From NCBI GenBank assembly GCA_027353395.1, contig DAIEHU010000055.1, forward strand, positions 1-11,304: a DNA stretch of 11,304 nt, in the 5' to 3' direction. A program made the translations under genes and the position numbers. How positions within the stretch are numbered: the first letter of the stretch is position 1; every line of letters starts with the position of its first letter. Source of the DNA: Desulfobacteraceae bacterium (GTDB lineage: Bacteria; Desulfobacterota; Desulfobacteria; Desulfobacterales; Desulfosalsimonadaceae). This document shows positions 1 to 7,651 of this stretch, in pieces. A model generated the notes under the pieces. The model searched no databases. It saw only the letters and a program-made list of their open reading frames with translations, and was not told the DNA's origin.

Positions 1-428
1 ACAATCAGAATAAAACCAAAAGACCCCCAGGCCCGCAACTGGCCGTAACGGTTTTTCTCCCTGCCCAGAAGATCCATGGAAAACGATTCCAGAAATGCGA
101 TGATCGGCGCGTAGAAGATGCCGTAGAAGACCGTAATGGCGAGCATGGCTTCAAAATCCGTGGTCAGCAGATACAGCGCCCAGATGGCGGTGCTGGTAAA
201 GCTGCACAGCACATAAATGGGCCGCCGGATCAAAAAACGGTCCGCAAGCGCGCCCCAGAGCATCGGGAACAGCGCGGTGGTCAGGGTGCGCACGGAAGAC
301 AAGACGCCGATCTCAAATCCGGAAAACCCGATATGGTAACAGTACAGGTTGAAATACGGCAGAAACAGGCCCAACACCCCAAAATACAGGAAATACTGGA
401 TGCTGAGAATGGGTTTTACGGGCTTCAT
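1..428 (-). CDS. MFS permease, partial (N-terminal 142 residues; continues past the left edge)
   Basis: An open frame starts at an ATG (428-426) and runs off the window at base 1 without a stop, so only the N-terminal third of a roughly 400-residue transporter is present. The translation begins MKPVKPILSIQYFLYFGVLG and shows about four hydrophobic helices. Between helices 2 and 3 lies a loop, GALADRFLIRRP, matching the Major Facilitator signature G-x-x-x-D-R-x-x-x-R-[KR]. The last visible stretch, YGQLRAWGSFGFI, is characteristic of the MFS_1_like / phenylpropionate-permease-like (HcaT) and nucleoside:H+ symporter branch. It would act in the inner membrane as a proton-driven permease; the substrate is unknown. 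It is divergent from the diguanylate cyclase. No clear Shine-Dalgarno precedes the ATG; the start rests on the position of TM1. A five-codon ORF (442-425) overlaps the start as ATGA, possibly by chance. Confidence 0.85.
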   Translation of the reverse strand, partial: MKPVKPILSIQYFLYFGVLGLFLPYFNLYCYHIGFSGFEIGVLSSVRTLTTALFPMLWGALADRFLIRRPIYVLCSFTSTAIWALYLLTTDFEAMLAITVFYGIFYAPIIAFLESFSMDLLGREKNRYGQLRAWGSFGFILI

Positions 429-510
429 TTGTATGGCAACATGATGATTTTATTTTGTTATTGGTAAATTTCGCCATCCTTCGCTTTATAAAAAGGCGAT
501 TTTCGGCTCT

Positions 511-524
511 TGATGAGATCATCA
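511..524. promoter_or_regulatory. 14-base palindrome, possible operator
   Basis: TGATGA-GA-TCATCA is a perfect 6-bp inverted repeat around a 2-base centre. It lies in the AT-rich divergent region between the MFS gene and the diguanylate cyclase, just left of a second inverted repeat. Compact symmetric sites like this are typical of dimeric regulators, but no family can be named from the sequence. It may control either gene. Chance occurrence is possible. Confidence 0.3.
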
Positions 525-525
525 T

Positions 526-554
526 ATTTGACAATTTCTAAAAAGTTGTCAAAT
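526..554. promoter_or_regulatory. Inverted repeat with TTGACA hexamers on both strands (divergent promoter/operator candidate)
   Basis: Nine-base arms ATTTGACAA (526-534) and TTGTCAAAT (546-554) are perfect complements separated by 11 bases. Each arm contains a consensus sigma-70 -35 hexamer TTGACA: 528-533 on the plus strand toward the cyclase, and 552-547 on the minus strand toward the MFS gene. The matching -10 elements are poor. On the minus strand TATGAT (526-521) lies 20 bases away, longer than ideal. On the plus strand only weak AT-rich hexamers follow (551-559). The centres of the two arms are 20 bases apart, so a regulator site overlapping a promoter is as plausible as a pair of core promoters. 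Confidence 0.35.
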
Positions 555-588
555 TTATCATTATCAAAAAATCCAAAGGAAATGTATC

Positions 589-1467
589 ATGCTGGACGAT
601 CTCAATATATTTTTGGCGAAAAGGTCATCATGGTTTATCATGCTTGTCGCCTTGATTCTTGTGGCCGTGCTTGCCGTGCTGGATCTTATCACTGGATATG
701 AATTGCTTTTTTCCATTTTCTACATTGCGCCCATCGCTTTCGCCGCGTGGTATGGCGGGGCGCTTCAGGGCGTATTTTTTGGCGTCTTCAGCGCCGCGGC
801 CTGGCTGTTTGTGGACTGGACTGGCGGGCACCGTTACAGTCAAAATTTTATTCCGTTCTGGAATGCGGGCGTCTGGTCCGGATTTTTTATTATCATCGCC
901 ATGTTGATTGAAAAGGTGAAGTCATTGCTGGAGGCGGAGCGCAGGATGGCAAGGATCGATGCGCTCACAGGCGCCATGAATCTCCGCTCGTTCATGGATG
1001 CGGCGCGTAAAATTTTTCAGATTGCGGCCCGCTATGGGCATTCAACCGTTATTGGATACATTGATGTTGATAATTTTAAGAGCGTGAACGACACCCTCGG
1101 CCATGCGGAGGGAAACAATGTTCTCAAAACAGTCGCTTCCATATTGCTGAAGTCTGTTCGCGGCTCGGACTTTGTGGGCCGCCTGGGGGGCGATGAATTT
1201 GTGGTGCTTCTTCCGGAGACCCATGATGCCGGCGCAGCCGTTTTGTTTGACGATCTCCGCCACGAACTCCTGAAAACGGCGGATGCGCATGGCTGGCCCA
1301 TTGGTTTCAGCATTGGGGTCGCTGTTTTTCAAACAGCGCCGGTTAATGTGGAGGAGGCGATCAAGCTTGCCGACGCGCTAATGTACCGGGTCAAGAATGG
1401 CGGCAAGAACCATGTTCTGATGGAAGGGTTTGGTGGGGAGAAACAGGGAGAGGATAAGCGCGCCTGA
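589..1467 (+). CDS. Membrane-anchored diguanylate cyclase (GGDEF)
   Basis: This 292-residue protein should make cyclic di-GMP from two GTP at the cytoplasmic face of the inner membrane. The N-terminal part has about four hydrophobic helices (roughly 14-36, 39-57, 60-77 and 88-107), with the Y-x-x-P-I-x-x-A-A-W-Y-G-G style seen in many membrane cyclases. A short coiled linker (108-122) leads to the GGDEF domain. Visible landmarks are DALTG (124-128), the metal-site Asp in YIDVDNFK (D159), the N-D pair in SVNDTLGH (N167/D168) and an intact GGDEF at 200-204. An RGSD motif (191-194) sits five residues before it, matching the RxxD product-inhibition site. Catalysis and feedback inhibition are therefore both expected. 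AAAGGA (575-580), 8 bases upstream, supports the start. It is a single-gene unit, divergent from the MFS gene and convergent with the kinase. The signal sensed by the membrane part is unknown. Confidence 0.96.
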   Translation: MLDDLNIFLAKRSSWFIMLVALILVAVLAVLDLITGYELLFSIFYIAPIAFAAWYGGALQGVFFGVFSAAAWLFVDWTGGHRYSQNFIPFWNAGVWSGFFIIIAMLIEKVKSLLEAERRMARIDALTGAMNLRSFMDAARKIFQIAARYGHSTVIGYIDVDNFKSVNDTLGHAEGNNVLKTVASILLKSVRGSDFVGRLGGDEFVVLLPETHDAGAAVLFDDLRHELLKTADAHGWPIGFSIGVAVFQTAPVNVEEAIKLADALMYRVKNGGKNHVLMEGFGGEKQGEDKRA

Positions 1468-1499
1468 AATGGATTTTCCATTTGCACAGGCGGCCTTTT
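1461..1499 (+). terminator. Intrinsic terminator of the diguanylate cyclase gene
   Basis: A two-part stem is visible. CGCCTG (1461-1466) pairs with CAGGCG (1487-1492), and AAATGGA (1467-1473) pairs with TCCATTT (1477-1483). The loop is TTT and there is a 3-base bulge (GCA, 1484-1486). The stem is followed by GCC and TTTT (1496-1499). The cyclase stop codon (1465-1467) lies inside the left arm. On the minus strand no T-run follows the hairpin, so it should terminate mainly plus-strand transcription; it could still slow transcripts leaving the convergent kinase gene. Confidence 0.7.
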
Positions 1500-1503
1500 C
1501 TCA

Positions 1504-2814
1504 TCATGCCTGTTTGCCGAAAATCAATTCCACGGCAGTGCCGCTTCCGGGATGGCTTGCAATAGCCAGCCGCCAGTCAAAGCGTTCACATATCATTTTG
1601 GCGATGGCCAGCCCGATGCCGAAGCCCCTGCTTTCCTTTCCCCGCGTGCGGGGCTCCGTCGCTTTTTCCAGCAGGTCCGCCGGAATTCCTTCGCCGGTAT
1701 CTTCAATGACAACCCTGTCCGTCTTGACTGTCACCGTGATGCTGCCGCTGATGGTATAATTAAATGCGTTTTTCACCAGATTGCCGAGCACGATTTTTAA
1801 AATCGACCGCGGCGCATTTATGCAAAGATCCGCCTCATGAACCCGCTTTACAATCAGCGGTTTGTTGTCGATCAAACACCGATGCTGCGCCATCACATCC
1901 TCCATCAGCGCGGAAACATCATTTCTTTCATCGGTTGCGAGCGCGTCCGTCTCCCTGGCCAGCCATAGAAAAGCGTCAATAATGTCTTCCATATCGGAGA
2001 CAGACCGCTCGATACGCAGCAGCGGCGGTCGGATGCCCGGCGTTTTCCATTCCGGATGCTGCTTCAGCACTTCCACCGCGCCTTTGATGACCGTTACGGG
2101 CGTTCTCAGCTCATGGCTGGCGTTTCGGGTAAATTGCTGTTCCCTTTGCATGAACAACCCGATCCGCCCCATGGTCTGTTCCAGCGACAGGGCCAGGGCG
2201 CCCACCTCGTCATGATAAAAGGAAGATGATAAATCCGTCGGCAAATGATCCGGATCGGCTTTTTGGACCATATCGGCAAGGTACGCCACAGGTTCGATGA
2301 TCTTGCGCGAGGTGAGCCTGCCAATCCAGATACTGATGAAAAAGACAAGAATATAGCCCACGGCCAGGATGCCGAAAATCACAACCGTCCGGTTATCGGT
2401 GATTTCAAGAAATCCCGCATCATAAAACAGGTAAACCGTCTGCCGGGTTTCCGGGGTCGTATGGATTAAAAAACTGTATCCTTCCGACTCGTCCGCCGTG
2501 GCATGGTCGATTTCGTAAAATCCATCCCGGCGGCCGGCCACCAAATGCCGGAGCGATTCCGGCATGGACGGAAGGTCAAGATAAATCGTCAGATACGGCG
2601 ACCGGGGCGGCGGGGTGTTTTTGTCTTTTTGGTACTGGTCCAGAAAAAAATGGAGCTCATCTTTTATCCGGGTCTGGTAAAAATTTTTTTCCAGACGTTC
2701 TTCCAGATAATTTAAGGTGATAAAGACAAACACCGCATAGCACAGGCTCAGCAGGGAACCGTAAATGCAGAAGGATTTAACGATATGGGAGCGAAGGCTA
2801 TGCCGATAAACCAT
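1504..2814 (-). CDS. Sensor histidine kinase (HAMP-HisKA-HATPase)
   Basis: This is an inner-membrane kinase of 436 residues from the start used here. Numbering from it, TM1 spans about 14-34, a periplasmic sensor loop of about 108 residues follows, TM2 spans about 144-163, and a HAMP linker runs to about 220. The dimerisation helix carries the phospho-acceptor H234 in NASHELRTP. The N-box is LGNLVKNA (N349), the G1 box DTGEGI begins at D372, and the G2 box GFGIGL lies at 397-402, so a complete catalytic core is present. It resembles the QseC/PmrB/CusS group. It is the last gene of the unit, after its response regulator, which it overlaps by 17 bases. An in-frame ATG at 2844 would add ten residues and lengthen the overlap to 47 bases. 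I prefer 2814 because a short basic tail then leads directly into TM1, although neither start has a strong Shine-Dalgarno. The sensor loop contains an acidic patch. The ligand is unknown. Confidence 0.95.
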   Translation of the reverse strand: MVYRHSLRSHIVKSFCIYGSLLSLCYAVFVFITLNYLEERLEKNFYQTRIKDELHFFLDQYQKDKNTPPPRSPYLTIYLDLPSMPESLRHLVAGRRDGFYEIDHATADESEGYSFLIHTTPETRQTVYLFYDAGFLEITDNRTVVIFGILAVGYILVFFISIWIGRLTSRKIIEPVAYLADMVQKADPDHLPTDLSSSFYHDEVGALALSLEQTMGRIGLFMQREQQFTRNASHELRTPVTVIKGAVEVLKQHPEWKTPGIRPPLLRIERSVSDMEDIIDAFLWLARETDALATDERNDVSALMEDVMAQHRCLIDNKPLIVKRVHEADLCINAPRSILKIVLGNLVKNAFNYTISGSITVTVKTDRVVIEDTGEGIPADLLEKATEPRTRGKESRGFGIGLAIAKMICERFDWRLAIASHPGSGTAVELIFGKQA

Positions 2815-3505
2815 TGGGGGCCGCCAGTTGATATCCTGTCCCATGAACTGTGCGCAGGAGTTGTGTGGGAAAAGGCGTATCGATTTTTCTGCGGATCAGA
2901 TACATATGGCTGCGCAGCACATCGCTGCCGGGAGGCATGTCTCCCCAGAGCGCGAATTCCAGATCTTTGCGGGAAACGAGATTGGGCGACGCCTGCATCA
3001 GGAGCTTCAGGATTTTCAGGCAGGCCCGGTTGAGTTCAATGGAAATTCCGGCCCGCTTGAGCGTCATGGCGTTGAGGTTCAATTCCAGATCCGCAACCCG
3101 CAGAACCGCCGCCGGTTTTTCCTGGATGCGGCGCACCAGAACCTTGATGCGCGCCGCCAGTTCCTCCAGGGCGAAGGGCTTGACCATATAATCGTCAGCG
3201 CCCGCGTCAAATCCTTCCAGCTTGTCTTCCAGGGTGTCCCGAGCGGTCAGCATAAGAATGGGGACGGGTTTGACGCTGGTTTCCCGGATTTTCCGGCATA
3301 ATTTAATCCCGTTCATTCCCGGCAGCATTAAATCCAGAATAATGATATCATATTCTTCGGACAGCGCCAGATGGAGCCCGCTGACACCGTCAAAGGCGAA
3401 ATCCAGCACATGGCCCTTGGGTTCCAGAAAATCAGCGATATTTTCCGAAATATCTATATTGTCTTCAATGATGAGAATGCGGTATTTTTCAGTATTCATT
3501 TGCAT
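2798..3505 (-). CDS. OmpR/PhoB-family response regulator
   Basis: A 235-residue DNA-binding regulator, phosphorylated by the adjacent kinase. The receiver domain has the full set of active-site residues: E14-D15 in LIIEDN, phospho-acceptor D58 in LDLMLPG, T87 in MLTARD and K109 in MVKPF. The C-terminal winged helix (about 140-230) shows a recognition helix around DVLRSHMYLIRRKID and the closing hairpin VHGTGYQL, typical of OmpR/PhoB. The frame stays open upstream to 3649, but that would add 48 low-quality residues overlapping the pump gene. The ATG at 3505 has GGA (3516-3514) 8 bases upstream and gives a normal N-terminus (MQMNTEKYRILIIEDN). A second ATG at 3499 is also possible. It lies 31 bases after the pump gene with no terminator between, so it is probably co-transcribed with it. 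By analogy with PmrA, CusR or BaeR it likely controls this unit, but no binding site is visible because the promoter lies outside the window. Confidence 0.96.
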   Translation of the reverse strand: MQMNTEKYRILIIEDNIDISENIADFLEPKGHVLDFAFDGVSGLHLALSEEYDIIILDLMLPGMNGIKLCRKIRETSVKPVPILMLTARDTLEDKLEGFDAGADDYMVKPFALEELAARIKVLVRRIQEKPAAVLRVADLELNLNAMTLKRAGISIELNRACLKILKLLMQASPNLVSRKDLEFALWGDMPPGSDVLRSHMYLIRRKIDTPFPTQLLRTVHGTGYQLAAPNGLSA

Positions 3506-3536
3506 GAGGCGGATCCAAAAAATAAGATTGTTAGAA

Positions 3537-6500
3537 TCAAACAGAGTCCGCAAGCCCGGCATCCCGCCTGCTTTTGAACAGGGACAAAAATCCGGGCAAA
3601 ACGATAAGCACAAGGGGCATCTGGATACAGAGACCGGACACAATGGCAATGGCCAGCGGCTGGAGCATGGCCGAGCCCTGTCCCCTTCCGACGGCCAGCG
3701 GCATCAGCGCCAGAATGGCGGCCACCGTGGTCATGGCCACGGGCCTTATCCGGTTTTTCCCCGCGAGTACAAGCGCCTGTTTTTGCGGAATATCGAACGG
3801 CGTCAGACGGTATTCCGACAGATAGAAGATGGCGGTCTCCGTCACGATGCCGATAATCATGGTGAGCCCCATCATGGATGAAATATTGATTTCGGTGCCT
3901 GTCACCCAGAGGCCGATAAACACGGAGGAAAGGGCCAGAAGCGTTGTGGCCATTACGGAATAGGCGATCCGGAATTTTTCATACAGAAAAATAAGAAGCA
4001 GAAAGACCAGAAGCACGGCGGAAACGAACACGGCCATGAGCCCCCGGTAGGCGATCTGCTGCTGGCGGTACAGGCCGCCGAGTTCATAGTACACGCCTTT
4101 CGGAATCACGTCCGGCTGGCTGAGGGCCTGTTTAATTTCTTTAATGACGGACCCCATGTCCCGGCCGGTGATGCGGCCGGTAACCGCCACCATCCGTTTT
4201 AAATCCTCATGCATAATCTGCGGCTGGCCCGTCACTTCTTCTATCTTCACGATACGTCCCATCGGAAAGAAATGCCCGTCCGGCGCCTTCAGCCGGAGCG
4301 ATGCGATTTGCCGGGCCGTAGTCCGGCCTTGGGGCGCGGTCCCGACCCGAACGCCGATGATTTTGGCGTCCCGTTGAATCTGTGTCGTTACAATGCCGCT
4401 TAAATATGAAGCAATCGTCTGGGTTATTTCATCGGGATCGACCCCTTCCAATGCCGCCTTGTCGCGATCCACATGGATGCTCAGCGCGTCCCCGGCAAGC
4501 GCAATGCCATCCTTGACATCCACCACGCCTGGAATTTTCCGTATTTTTTCAGCCAGTTTTGGCGCAAGGGACAATAGCGTTATATTGTTATCGCTAAAAA
4601 GTTTGATCTCAATGGGTTGCGGGACCGCGGTCAGATCGCCGATAATGTCCTCCATCAACTGGGCCATTTCGATTTCCAGTCCCGGCACTGAAGTTTCAAC
4701 GCGGCCCCGCACATCATCCATGATCGCTTCAATGGGCCTTCGGGGGTATGGTTTTAAACGGACAAAAAAATCGCCTTCATTGGCCTCCGTGATGCCGCCG
4801 CCCAGTTGAAGGCCGGTTCGTCTGGAATAGGTCGACACCTCCGGTGTTTTTTCCAGAATTTTTTCCACCTGGCGCAAAAGCCGGTCTGTCTCGGTAAGGG
4901 ATGTGCCTGCAGGGGCCCGGTAATCCAGTATGAATCCGCCTTCGTCCATGGTCGGCATAAACCCGGAACCCAATCGGTGCGCGGCGATCCCGCCAATGAT
5001 GATAAGAACGGCAATAATCGGCAGAAGCAGCCAGGGATGATCCAGCAGGCCGCCTACCCATTTTTCATATTTTGTGACAAACCACTTGCCAACCCGGCCT
5101 TCCGCTTCCTGCTCCGCGTCTTTTTTGGAAAGCAGATGGCCCGCTACAATCGGAACCCCCAGCCAAGCCACAAAAAAGGAAATCAGGAGGCTTGAGGCCA
5201 TGGTCAGGGATAGCGCTTTGAAAAATGCCCCGGTTACGCCGGATAAAAAAGCAAGGGGCGCAAAAATAATCGTGGTGGAGGCCGATGAACCGGCAAGGGG
5301 ATGGGTCAGCTCCTTGATGGCGGTCACCACGCCGAGCTGATGATCCCCCATATCCCGCAGCTTTCTGACGATCTGCTCCTCCATGACGATCATGTCGTCA
5401 ATGATCAACCCTACCGCTGCGGCAAGGCCGCCCAATGTCATGATGTTGAAGCTCATGTGAAGCACATAGAGCAGCAGGATGGTGGCGGCCATGACCGAGG
5501 GGACCATCACCGCGGCGATAAAGGTCATTTTTGCATTCCGCAGAAAAATCCAGAGCACCAGGGCCGCAAACAAAAGGCCTACCAGAACCGCATCCCGCAC
5601 GCTTCCAGCGGCGGAAATGACCAGTTCGCTCTGATCATACCAATTGGCGATTTTTACGCCTTGGGGAAGCTGGCTCTGATATCCGGCCAGTTTTTGTTTC
5701 ACGGCTTTGGAAATGCCAACGGTGTTCCCGTCCGCCTGCTGATATATCTGAAAAATCACGGCGTCATGCCCGTCGGCGGTCACCCGCGTCCACTCAGGCG
5801 AGGTGCCTTTTTTAACCGTTGCAATATCATCCAGACGCACAAGCCCGTTTGCGCCTGAACGAATGATGGTTTCACGAATCCCGGCCAGATTCTGAATGCG
5901 GGTGTCCGATACGATCAGGTAAAGTTTATAATGATCCTCCATGCGTCCAACCGCCTGAATGACGTTCGCCGCGCTAAGGGCTTTGGCCACATCATTCAGG
6001 GACAGGCCCATTGCTTCGATGCGAGCCGGGTCCACCGTGACTTCATATTCTTCTTTTTCGCCTCCAAGGACTTCAATCCGCGCAACCCCTTCCACGCTCG
6101 AAAGAAGCGGACGCAACTGATACTGGGCGATATCCCTTAATTCCACAAGGGAACGGGTGTCTGAAGTCAGGCTGTACGCCAGAACCGGAAAAACCGTGGG
6201 CGGATCCATGCGCCGGACAACAAATGAAACACCGGGCGGGAGAGCGGGAAGCGCCTGGTTGATGGCGGATTCCACCTGAAGCACGGCTTCCGGCATATTG
6301 TCGCCCCATCCGAAATTAATGGAAATATCCGCGCTCCCCCGGCTGGTATTGGAACGAACGCTGACAACCCCTGGAACAGACCGGATGGCTTCTTCAATGG
6401 GCCGGGTCACCTGGATGGCCATAATATCCGCGGGCTGGTCGCCATTTTCGAGATTCGCCACGACCCTGGGGAAATCGACATGGGGAAATAGCGCCACAGG

Positions 6501-6596
6501 CAGGGACAGGCTCGCTACGAGCCCCCCGGCGGCAAGAATGGCCATCAGAAATAGAATCGATCGCCGATGACGCTGCATCCAGTACGTAAATTTCAC
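3537..6596 (-). CDS. RND efflux pump inner-membrane subunit (AcrB/CusA superfamily)
   Basis: A 1019-residue proton-driven exporter, close to the usual 1020-1050 for the family. It has the RND plan: TM1 (about 13-31), a first periplasmic porter loop with the conserved TRPIEEAI stretch (64-71), TM2-TM6 (about 335-490), TM7 (about 522-540), a second porter loop (541-850) and TM8-TM12 (about 851-1005). Two Asp residues in TM4 (D400/D401, LIIDDMIV) match the AcrB proton-relay pair. TM10 has E920 (GIVTETAIF) where AcrB has Lys940; the CusA-type metal pumps also carry Glu there. FMPTMDEGG (546-554) is also CusA/CzcA-like. Substrate class is thus undecided. The start codon is GTG with GGAGG (6608-6604) 7 bases upstream. 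It overlaps the adaptor stop by 4 bases (GTGA). It should assemble with the adaptor and outer-membrane lipoprotein encoded just upstream. Confidence 0.96.
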   Translation of the reverse strand: MKFTYWMQRHRRSILFLMAILAAGGLVASLSLPVALFPHVDFPRVVANLENGDQPADIMAIQVTRPIEEAIRSVPGVVSVRSNTSRGSADISINFGWGDNMPEAVLQVESAINQALPALPPGVSFVVRRMDPPTVFPVLAYSLTSDTRSLVELRDIAQYQLRPLLSSVEGVARIEVLGGEKEEYEVTVDPARIEAMGLSLNDVAKALSAANVIQAVGRMEDHYKLYLIVSDTRIQNLAGIRETIIRSGANGLVRLDDIATVKKGTSPEWTRVTADGHDAVIFQIYQQADGNTVGISKAVKQKLAGYQSQLPQGVKIANWYDQSELVISAAGSVRDAVLVGLLFAALVLWIFLRNAKMTFIAAVMVPSVMAATILLLYVLHMSFNIMTLGGLAAAVGLIIDDMIVMEEQIVRKLRDMGDHQLGVVTAIKELTHPLAGSSASTTIIFAPLAFLSGVTGAFFKALSLTMASSLLISFFVAWLGVPIVAGHLLSKKDAEQEAEGRVGKWFVTKYEKWVGGLLDHPWLLLPIIAVLIIIGGIAAHRLGSGFMPTMDEGGFILDYRAPAGTSLTETDRLLRQVEKILEKTPEVSTYSRRTGLQLGGGITEANEGDFFVRLKPYPRRPIEAIMDDVRGRVETSVPGLEIEMAQLMEDIIGDLTAVPQPIEIKLFSDNNITLLSLAPKLAEKIRKIPGVVDVKDGIALAGDALSIHVDRDKAALEGVDPDEITQTIASYLSGIVTTQIQRDAKIIGVRVGTAPQGRTTARQIASLRLKAPDGHFFPMGRIVKIEEVTGQPQIMHEDLKRMVAVTGRITGRDMGSVIKEIKQALSQPDVIPKGVYYELGGLYRQQQIAYRGLMAVFVSAVLLVFLLLIFLYEKFRIAYSVMATTLLALSSVFIGLWVTGTEINISSMMGLTMIIGIVTETAIFYLSEYRLTPFDIPQKQALVLAGKNRIRPVAMTTVAAILALMPLAVGRGQGSAMLQPLAIAIVSGLCIQMPLVLIVLPGFLSLFKSRRDAGLADSV

Positions 6597-7651
6597 CGGG
6601 TTTCCTCCATTGTCACGGTCATTTGATCCGCAAGCTCATAGTTGCCGAGAATCACTACCGGTTCTCCTGGATGGAGATCCTCGCCGGATACCTGGATTTC
6701 GTTTTCGTTTTCAATGCCTGTCTGGACAATATGCCGCACCGCCCGGTTGCCTTTGACGGTAAAAAGGCAATATTGGTCCCCTGACCGCAGCACGGCGTTG
6801 CGCGGCACGATGAATCCTTTTGCGGCCGCAACGGTAATTGTTCCTTTGATGAATTCATTGAGCAGCATTCCGGAGGATGCATCCATGTCTACAAAAATAT
6901 CGATCAGGCGGGTAGCGGTGTTGATGGAACGGGATATGGCCCTGATGCGGCCGCTTACCGCCTTAAGCGCGGGCCGGTTGACGGGCGAAAGCAAAACAGT
7001 CTGACCGGCCGCCAACTGCGCTGCCTCTTCCGGCTCTCCGCCAAGGCGGACTTCAAGCGCGCAGCCGGCGACCACATCCACCAGCGGACCGCCCGGCGGC
7101 ATGATGGCCCCTTCATGGGCATAAATATTATCGACAATGCCCGCCCGGCTGGTTTTGATTGTCAGCATTTCTTCCGCTTTCATCGTCTGATAACTTTTAA
7201 GCGCCGTGCTGGCGTCCGAAAAAGCCTGCTGGGCCTGAAATACCTCATCATTTGCCGCAAGCTTCAATTTCTGTTTCTGGATGACGTCATCCAACCGTTT
7301 GCCGGCTATTTTGCAGGCGGTTTTCGCCATCTCTATCTTGAGCCGGGTGTCCGGGCTTGGCCCCGCCTGAACAAGCGAATCGCCTGACGCCACCTGTTCC
7401 CCCTGGCTGACAAATACCTTTACCACCTGGCTTTCATACGGCAGGGAAAACACCGTCACCGCGCCGGGCGCGGGAACCACCATGCCATAAGTTACAATGG
7501 ATTGTGAAATGGTTCCCTGCCTGAGGGGCGCGACAGTTACATGGGCGCCCGGCTGATCCTCCCGCGCCAGACAAACCAGCGGCAAAAGGAGAAAAGCGGC
7601 TGTCAGCATCATCACGCCGCATCTATAAAGGGATTGAGTCATGTCTTTCAT
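6593..7651 (-). CDS. Periplasmic adaptor subunit (HlyD/MFP family) of the RND system
   Basis: This 352-residue membrane-fusion protein links the RND pump to the outer-membrane channel. Residues 11-29 form a secretion signal, with probable cleavage after A29 (VCLA-R). No canonical lipobox is seen, so it is probably a soluble periplasmic protein. Lipoyl half-motifs flank a short helical hairpin (about 100-165, rich in K, Q and A). The second lipoyl half is recognisable at IKTSRAGIVDNIYAHEGAIM, followed by beta-barrel (about 200-275) and membrane-proximal domains. The C-terminal part, FIVPRNAVLRSGDQYCLFTV, is typical of the family. The start is fixed by GAGGTG (7661-7656) shortly upstream. The ATG shares one base with the preceding stop (TAATG), so translation is probably coupled. 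Its 3' end overlaps the pump start by 4 bases. No His/Met-rich metal-binding extension is evident. Confidence 0.94.
   Translation of the reverse strand: MKDMTQSLYRCGVMMLTAAFLLLPLVCLAREDQPGAHVTVAPLRQGTISQSIVTYGMVVPAPGAVTVFSLPYESQVVKVFVSQGEQVASGDSLVQAGPSPDTRLKIEMAKTACKIAGKRLDDVIQKQKLKLAANDEVFQAQQAFSDASTALKSYQTMKAEEMLTIKTSRAGIVDNIYAHEGAIMPPGGPLVDVVAGCALEVRLGGEPEEAAQLAAGQTVLLSPVNRPALKAVSGRIRAISRSINTATRLIDIFVDMDASSGMLLNEFIKGTITVAAAKGFIVPRNAVLRSGDQYCLFTVKGNRAVRHIVQTGIENENEIQVSGEDLHPGEPVVILGNYELADQMTVTMEETR
6604..6608 (-). promoter_or_regulatory. Shine-Dalgarno fixing the GTG start of the RND pump
   Basis: GGAGG on the minus strand lies 7 bases before the GTG at 6596-6594 and inside the end of the adaptor gene. 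It favours this GTG over the ATG six codons later (M7). This is the strongest ribosome-binding site in the unit, consistent with efficient translation of the pump. Confidence 0.75.

Noticed and set aside
313..701. Short ORFs on both strands in the divergent intergenic region
   Set aside because: They overlap the MFS and cyclase genes and show no family features; the region looks regulatory.
3506..3536. Possible terminator or separate promoter between the pump and the regulator
   Set aside because: The 31 bases show no hairpin and only a short T-run, and no convincing -35/-10 pair, so read-through is the simplest reading.
3506..3649. A 48-residue N-terminal extension of the response regulator (frame open to an ATG at 3649)
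   Set aside because: It would overlap the pump gene by more than 100 bases, has Cys/Pro-rich non-family sequence, and a normal receiver start with a ribosome site exists at 3505.
3222..3881. 219-codon plus-strand ORF spanning the regulator/pump junction
   Set aside because: It is antisense to two well-supported genes, with low-complexity RH/GH-rich sequence typical of a shadow frame.
5301..5858. 185-codon plus-strand ORF opposite the RND pump
   Set aside because: It lies wholly antisense to a clear full-length RND gene. Its His/Gln/Gly-rich composition is that of a shadow frame and no domain is recognisable.
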